Source: WGMK01 sp046047315
GTDB lineage: Bacteria; Hydrogenedentota; Hydrogenedentia; Hydrogenedentales; JAEUWI01
DNA length: 10,297 nucleotides
Direction of reading: 5' to 3'
Assembly: GCA_046047315.1 (NCBI GenBank)
Contig: JBJOID010000115.1
Location: forward strand, 1-10,297
The notes below the pieces were generated by a model. It was given only the letters and a program-made list of their open reading frames with translations. It did no database searches and had not been told where the DNA came from. Shown here in pieces: positions 6,392-10,297 of the stretch (within the stretch, counting starts at the first letter, position 1; each line of letters opens with the position of its first letter). The position numbers and the translations under genes were made by a program.

Positions 6392-8062
6392 CTACGCACA
6401 AGGCGACCAGGCCCGCTTCAGGATCGCGTCCACATCCACCTCGCGAGACAGGGTGCCGTATTCGTGGCCATGTTCCCCGCCGAGGCGCGTGGCGCAGAAG
6501 GCATCCGCCACATAGTCCGGCGCGTGCTGGATCAATTCGCTCGCCTGCAACAGCGTGGCGCACTGTTCGACCACGCGTCGCGCCCGGTAGGGCAGGTCCT
6601 CGGCGTGCGACAGATCCTCCGCGGTGCGTTGCAACAAGGCATCGTAATGACGGTTGCTACCCTTCACGATGGACAACTCAGCCATCAACGCTGGTCCGGT
6701 TTCGGGCTCGCGCGAGAGCGCGCGCAGCACGTCCAAACACATCACGTTGCCGCTGCCTTCCCATATCGAGGCCAGCGGCGCCTCGCGGTAGAGGCGCGGC
6801 ATGATGCCTTCCTCCACGTAGCCGGCGCCGCCAAGGCACTCTAGCGCCTCGTAAATCATGTGCGGCCCGCGCTTGCACACCCAATACTTCGTGATGGCCG
6901 TGGCGATGCGCATGAGGGCCGCCTCGCGGGAATCCTCATCGGCCAGCCCGTAGCCCCGGGCGAGACGCATCATCACCGTGGTTGCGGCTTCCGATTCGAG
7001 CGCGAGGTCGGCCAGCACGTTGCGCATGAGGGGTTGCTGAATCAGCGGCTTGCCAAAGGCGGAGCGCTGCGTGCAATGGTGAACCGCCTGCGCCAGCGCC
7101 TGGCGCATCAGCGCGGAGGAACCGATCACGCAATCCAGCCGCGTGTGGTTCACCATCTCGATGATGGTCGGAACGCCGCGTCCCTCTTCCCCCACCATCC
7201 AGCCCCAGGTTTCCTGGTATTCAATCTCGCTGGAGGCGTTGGCATGGTTGCCCAGCTTGTCCTTAAGGCGCTGCACTGCAAAGCGATTGCGCGTGCCGTC
7301 GGGAAGCCAGCGCGGCACCAGGAAACAACTCAATCCCGAATCGGTCTGCGCGAGCGTCAGGAAGGCGTCGCACATCGGGGCCGAGCAAAACCACTTGTGC
7401 CCCGTCAGCAGGTATTCCCCGCCCGGTCCGCCGCCATCGACCGGCACCGCCCGCGTGGTGTTGGCGCGCACGTCCGATCCGCCCTGCTTCTCCGTCATCG
7501 CCATGCCCATCATGCAACTCGCCTTCTCCGGCGCGGGCCGCATGCGCGGGTCGTACTGGGTCGAGGTCACGCGCGGAATCCACTCCTGCGCCACCTCCGG
7601 TTGCAACCGCAATGCGGGCACGGCCGCGAAGGTCATCGTCAGCGGGCAGCCCACGCCCGCCTCCACCTGCGTGAGGAGGTAATGGCGCACCGCCCGCGCG
7701 GCATGCGCGCCCGCGCGCCCGTCGTTCCAGGGCAATGCGTGCACCTGCGCCTCCATCCCCATCCTCATCAGCTCGTGATAGGCCGGGTGGAACTCCACCT
7801 CGTCGATGCGGTGGCCGTAGCGGTCGAAGGCGCGAAGCTCGGGCTTGTGCTTGTTCGCAAGAAAGCCAAGCTTGATCGCATCCTCGCGGCCGGTCACCTC
7901 CCCAAAGGTTTCCGCCGATGCCGCATCCCACGAGGCCCCGGCGCGCGCCAGCCCCTCGCGCAGCGGTGCATCCAACTGGAAGGGGTTGTAGTTCTGCAGC
8001 GGCTTGGCCTGGTTGAACACGGCGTGCGTCGTGAAGGGAGCCAGCGTGGTTTCGGTGTTCAT
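6392..8062 (-). CDS. aidB: AidB-type acyl-CoA dehydrogenase (alkylation-response flavoprotein family)
   Basis: This 556-residue FAD protein is close in length to E. coli AidB (about 540). Its layout is AidB-like from end to end: H-A-V-F-N-Q near the N-terminus (13-18), F-H-P-A-Y-H (91-96), Q-V-E-A-G-V-G-C-P-L-T-M-T-F-A-A (132-147), M-T-E-K-Q-G-G-S-D-V (189-198), G-H-K-W-F-C-S-A-P (221-229), R-L-K-D-K-L-G-N-H-A-N-A-S (265-277), L-I-Q-Q-P-L-M-R (340-347) and S-I-W-E-G-S-G-N-V-M-C-L-D-V-L-R (432-447). E. coli AidB is induced by the Ada response, has weak isovaleryl-CoA dehydrogenase activity and binds DNA; whether this protein does either is unknown. The frame is open to 8203, but the ATG at 8062 gives the AidB N-terminus and has a GAGGA site. 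It lies 30 nt upstream of bioF and may share its transcript. Confidence 0.9.
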   Translation of the reverse strand: MNTETTLAPFTTHAVFNQAKPLQNYNPFQLDAPLREGLARAGASWDAASAETFGEVTGREDAIKLGFLANKHKPELRAFDRYGHRIDEVEFHPAYHELMRMGMEAQVHALPWNDGRAGAHAARAVRHYLLTQVEAGVGCPLTMTFAAVPALRLQPEVAQEWIPRVTSTQYDPRMRPAPEKASCMMGMAMTEKQGGSDVRANTTRAVPVDGGGPGGEYLLTGHKWFCSAPMCDAFLTLAQTDSGLSCFLVPRWLPDGTRNRFAVQRLKDKLGNHANASSEIEYQETWGWMVGEEGRGVPTIIEMVNHTRLDCVIGSSALMRQALAQAVHHCTQRSAFGKPLIQQPLMRNVLADLALESEAATTVMMRLARGYGLADEDSREAALMRIATAITKYWVCKRGPHMIYEALECLGGAGYVEEGIMPRLYREAPLASIWEGSGNVMCLDVLRALSREPETGPALMAELSIVKGSNRHYDALLQRTAEDLSHAEDLPYRARRVVEQCATLLQASELIQHAPDYVADAFCATRLGGEHGHEYGTLSREVDVDAILKRAWSPCA

Positions 8063-8070
8063 GGGGGCAA

Positions 8071-8075
8071 TCCTC
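8071..8075 (-). promoter_or_regulatory. Ribosome binding site for the AidB-like gene
   Basis: Read on the minus strand, GAGGA stands 8 nt before the ATG at 8062. This supports that start over the 47-codon extension that is open upstream. Confidence 0.55.
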
Positions 8076-8084
8076 GCAAGATGG

Positions 8085-8113
8085 TGGCAACCGCGTGCCA
8101 GAATTCCTATGAT
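8085..8113 (+). promoter_or_regulatory. Possible sigma-70-type promoter in the divergent region
   Basis: TATGAT at 8108-8113 is one base from the TATAAT consensus, and a weak TGGCAA at 8085-8090 stands 17 nt upstream. It would drive the BNR-protein gene with a leader of roughly 75 nt. The 131-nt space (8063-8193) separates two divergent genes and must hold promoters for both. On the other strand the same spot reads TATCAT, a possible -10 for the AidB-bio unit with no good -35. Organisms outside Proteobacteria and Firmicutes may use other promoter patterns, so this is tentative. Confidence 0.3.
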
Positions 8114-8193
8114 AGCCTCCAGTCTACACCAAATTACGCCCGGAGCGCAGTGCCATTCGCGCCGGCTACGTTCGCCTGGAAAGGATTTCCGAA

Positions 8194-9390
8194 ATGCTCG
8201 CAAGCTCGATCATGATGCTGGCCGCCTTCGCCGCCCCGCTGATGGAAGGCCATTACATCTTCCCGCACAATGACAAGCACAACCACGGCTCCAGTATTGT
8301 TGAGCTTCCCAACGGCGACCTGCTCGCGGTCTGGTTCCACGGTTCCGGAGAGCGCACGGCCGACGATGTGCTGGTGCAGGGCGCGCGACTGCGGAAGGGC
8401 GAGACTGCGTGGTCCGAGCCGTGGGTGGCGGCGGACACGCCCAACCTGCCCGACTGCAACCCTGTGCTTTTCCTTGATGCCAACCAGAAACTCTGGCTTT
8501 TCTGGGTAGCCATCCAGGCCAACGAATGGGGCAGCGCCCTGCTCATGTCGCGCACGGCGACTGACTACAACAACGACGGCCCGCCCGCGTGGAACTGGCA
8601 GAGCCCCATCCACACCGACCCCAAGGATTTCGTGGAGCCTTTCAAGGCGGTGCTGAAAGACGCCGAGACGGCGCTGGCCCTGTTCATGGCGGCGAATGAA
8701 AACCTGAAGAAGGAAATTGAGTACGGCTGGACGGCGATTGACGACAAGCTCACCCGCCGCCTTGGCTGGATGACCCGCACCCGCCCCGTCCAACTGGACA
8801 ACGGGCGCATCCTGCTGGGGCTCTACTCCGATGTATTCAACTGTTCCCTCGCCGCCTACACCGACGACGGTGGCGCCACCTGGCAGACCGGCGGCCCCAT
8901 CCTCCACCCCGAGGCGAAGTACATCGCCAACGTGCAGCCCGGATTCATCCAGCGGAAGAACGGCGAGGTCGTCGCCTACATGCGCGACAACGGCATTCCC
9001 AACTATGTGCGCACCGCCGTGTCGCGCGACCATGGCACAAGCTGGGGCGATGTGGGCATGCTGCCCATCCGCGAGAGCGGCGCGAGCGTGGCCGCGCTTG
9101 GGCTGGCCAGCGGCAACTGGGTCCTGCTGGTCAACGACCTGGTCGACGGCCGCCACGTTCTTACCGCGTACCTGTCCGAGGATGAAGGCGCCACCTGGCC
9201 GGTGAGGCGGGCCCTCGAAACGGCGGACAAGGACAAGGGTTCCTATTCCTATCCCTGCCTCATCCAGGACCGGGAAGGCCTGCTCCATGCGACCTATTCC
9301 CACAAGCAGGACGGGATCGAGGGCAGCGCCATCAAGCACGTCGTCTTCAACGAGGAGTGGATTAAGGGCGGTGAAAGCACGGGGCACTGA
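8194..9390 (+). CDS. Secreted BNR-repeat protein, sialidase-like beta-propeller
   Basis: The protein has 398 residues. Residues 1-17 look like a signal peptide (MLASSIMMLAAFAAPLMEG), placing it outside the inner membrane. The body is a predicted six-bladed propeller of the BNR_2/exo-sialidase-like type. It opens with H-G-S-S-I-V-E-L-P-N-G-D-L-L-A-V-W-F (31-48) and has three clear Asp-boxes: T-D-D-G-G-A-T-W (223-230), S-R-D-H-G-T-S-W (277-284) and S-E-D-E-G-A-T-W (328-335). Related proteins are commonly annotated as sialidases, but I see no R-I-P type N-terminal motif, so the substrate may be another glycan. A segment rich in Lys and Glu around 148-180 (FKAVLKDAETALALF and on) looks helical and may be an insertion in the propeller. 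The ATG at 8194 has an AAGGA-type site 8 nt upstream. Confidence 0.85.
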   Translation: MLASSIMMLAAFAAPLMEGHYIFPHNDKHNHGSSIVELPNGDLLAVWFHGSGERTADDVLVQGARLRKGETAWSEPWVAADTPNLPDCNPVLFLDANQKLWLFWVAIQANEWGSALLMSRTATDYNNDGPPAWNWQSPIHTDPKDFVEPFKAVLKDAETALALFMAANENLKKEIEYGWTAIDDKLTRRLGWMTRTRPVQLDNGRILLGLYSDVFNCSLAAYTDDGGATWQTGGPILHPEAKYIANVQPGFIQRKNGEVVAYMRDNGIPNYVRTAVSRDHGTSWGDVGMLPIRESGASVAALGLASGNWVLLVNDLVDGRHVLTAYLSEDEGATWPVRRALETADKDKGSYSYPCLIQDREGLLHATYSHKQDGIEGSAIKHVVFNEEWIKGGESTGH

Positions 9391-9397
9391 TTCCGGC

Positions 9398-10057
9398 ATG
9401 TGCACCTGCGGCCGTCCCAAACCCGAATACGGCAAGCGCCCCGCCTGGAGCGAGCACCTCTTCGCCTGGGCATGGAGCCACTTCACCGGGCCGCTGGAAA
9501 AATCCTACGGCCGCATGAAGGACCGCCTCTTCGCCGGGCTTTCCGGAGAAGTGGTCGAGATTGGCCCCGGGGCGGGCATTAACTTTCGCCACTTCCCCAA
9601 GGGCGTGCACGTGCGCGGCATTGAGCCCAACGCCTTCATGCATCCGTACCTCCACGAGGCCGCGGCCGCCGAAGGCCTGCAACTTACCATCGACCCCGGG
9701 CACGCCGAGGAGATCGGCCTGCCCGACAACAGCGTCGACGCCGTCGTCAGCACGCTCGTGCTCTGCTCCGTCTTCGAGCCCGCCACCGCGCTCTCCGAGA
9801 TTCGCCGGGTGCTCAAGCCCGGCGGACGGTTCTACTTCATCGAGCACGTCGCCGCGCCCAAGGGCACCCGCATGCGCGCCGCCCAGGATTTTGTGCAGCC
9901 CCTCTGGACCAAGATCGGCGATGGCTGCTATCCCAACCGCGAAACCGCCCCGCTCATCGAAGCCGCCGGGTTCCGCCAGGTCGACCTCCAGCCCAAAGAC
10001 GTCCGCAACCCCTTCATCATCGTGAAGCCCCACATCATCGGCTGGGCCGAAAAGTAA
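9398..10057 (+). CDS. Class I SAM-dependent methyltransferase, METTL7-like
   Basis: This 219-residue protein is a predicted soluble methyltransferase. Motif I is V-V-E-I-G-P-G-A-G-I-N (52-62), the acidic ribose-binding residue is probably Glu76 in R-G-I-E-P-N, and the motif IV region is L-P-D-N-S-V-D-A-V-V-S-T-L-V-L-C-S-V (108-125). A R-R-V-L-K-P-G-G-R-F strand turn follows (136-145), then I-E-H-V. The L-V-L-C-S-V signature and the late Q-D-F-V-Q-P-L-W...G-D-G-C-Y-P-N-R-E-T segment (163-183) resemble the METTL7/UbiE-like family. Animal members methylate thiols; bacterial substrates are not settled. The N-terminus begins M-C-T-C-G, an unusual Cys pair. The frame is open to 9287 and a GTG at 9371 is possible, but it overlaps the preceding gene and has no better ribosome site. 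The chosen ATG lies 7 nt after the BNR gene, so the two are probably co-transcribed. Confidence 0.85.
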   Translation: MCTCGRPKPEYGKRPAWSEHLFAWAWSHFTGPLEKSYGRMKDRLFAGLSGEVVEIGPGAGINFRHFPKGVHVRGIEPNAFMHPYLHEAAAAEGLQLTIDPGHAEEIGLPDNSVDAVVSTLVLCSVFEPATALSEIRRVLKPGGRFYFIEHVAAPKGTRMRAAQDFVQPLWTKIGDGCYPNRETAPLIEAAGFRQVDLQPKDVRNPFIIVKPHIIGWAEK

Positions 10058-10297
10058 CCAGCAACGCCGTGAAGGTCCCGCCGTCTCAACATCCCCCGGT
10101 TCGCGGCGGGAGCACCACCACGAACCACCCCCTTCAAAGGGGGACATTGCGTCACTTACTGTAATCCCGAAAAGGCGCGGTTCTGTGTCCCGCTTTGGAG
10201 GGGGTGGTCCGACTATGGCGCGTTGGCATGCAGGGGCGTTCCCCCTTCATGAGGTGGGATGTTCCTTCCCTGCCGTGACGGCGCGCCGCTACCCGCG
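10058..10297. other. Non-coding region after the methyltransferase gene
   Basis: These 240 bases hold no convincing gene on either strand, and the stretch runs off the window edge. They contain a 25-bp imperfect inverted repeat (separate entry) and several smaller dyads: GGGG-CGTT-CCCC at 10233-10244, GCCG-TGA-CGGC at 10272-10282, and the perfect palindrome CGGCGCGCCG at 10279-10288. No tRNA cloverleaf is apparent. The density of dyads suggests a repeat element or transcription-stop region rather than random sequence. Confidence 0.6.
10122..10210. repeat. Imperfect 25-bp inverted repeat with 39-nt spacer
   Basis: The left arm at 10122-10146 and the right arm at 10186-10210 are reverse complements at 22 of 25 positions. 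The left arm is itself a dyad: CCCCCTT at 10128-10134 pairs with AAGGGGG at 10137-10143 across CA. No T-run follows, so a simple intrinsic terminator is unlikely. The length and the imperfect arms fit a REP- or MITE-like dispersed repeat, or a large stem-loop in the methyltransferase 3' UTR. Confidence 0.65.

Noticed and set aside
6860..8215. A 451-codon open frame on the plus strand
   Set aside because: It is antisense to the AidB-like gene, whose motifs are unmistakable. The translation is Arg/His-rich without domain signals.
8134..9486. A 450-codon open frame on the minus strand
   Set aside because: It lies opposite the BNR gene, which has a signal peptide, three Asp-boxes and a ribosome site. 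The antisense protein shows no recognisable motif and is an artefact of high GC.
10122..10210. Rho-independent terminator for the methyltransferase gene
   Set aside because: The stem is GC-rich but no run of T follows either arm, and the distance from the stop codon and the long spacer do not fit a standard terminator.
1..10297. tRNA, rRNA, CRISPR array, insertion sequence or phage genes
   Set aside because: No direct-repeat array, cloverleaf, rRNA-like core, transposase or integrase motif was seen on either strand.

Overview
The window is a GC-rich, densely coded piece of a bacterial chromosome with no phage, transposon, CRISPR or RNA-gene signal. A PilT-type retraction ATPase, a family-4 glycosyltransferase, a BNR/sialidase-fold secreted protein and a small CC...CPxCG zinc-ribbon protein suggest a Gram-negative, probably environmental organism. 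From memory the small zinc-ribbon type and the taste for secreted BNR proteins fit the Planctomycetes-PVC/Hydrogenedentes part of the tree. That is a low-confidence inference, because no marker gene is present.

Layout. (1) Positions 1-3156, plus strand: the C-terminal part of a pilT gene, broken by an in-frame TAG at 17-19. It is followed without real gaps by a secreted jelly-roll/coiled-coil protein, a one-helix membrane protein, a small zinc-ribbon protein and a GT4 glycosyltransferase. Successive junctions are a 3-nt gap and overlaps of 4, 14 and 16 nt, so the set looks like one translationally coupled operon. (2) Positions 3166-8062, minus strand, read right to left: an AidB-type acyl-CoA dehydrogenase, then bioF, bioD and bioA. 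The three biotin genes are coupled (2-nt gap, then an ATGA overlap) and sit 30 nt after the dehydrogenase. (3) Positions 8063-8193: a divergent promoter region. (4) Positions 8194-10057, plus strand: a secreted BNR-repeat (sialidase-like) protein and a METTL7-like SAM methyltransferase 7 nt after it. (5) Positions 10058-10297: non-coding DNA with a 25-bp imperfect inverted repeat and several small dyads, possibly a dispersed repeat.

How the genes work together. bioF, bioD and bioA supply three consecutive steps of biotin synthesis: pimeloyl thioester to KAPA (BioF), KAPA to DAPA (BioA), DAPA to dethiobiotin (BioD). bioB and the pimeloyl-forming genes are not here. The pilT-to-glycosyltransferase operon looks like a surface or envelope module whose three middle genes have no function I can name. 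It is the best candidate for something undescribed. The main anomaly is the stop codon inside the conserved PilT core, which is either a true lesion or an assembly error.
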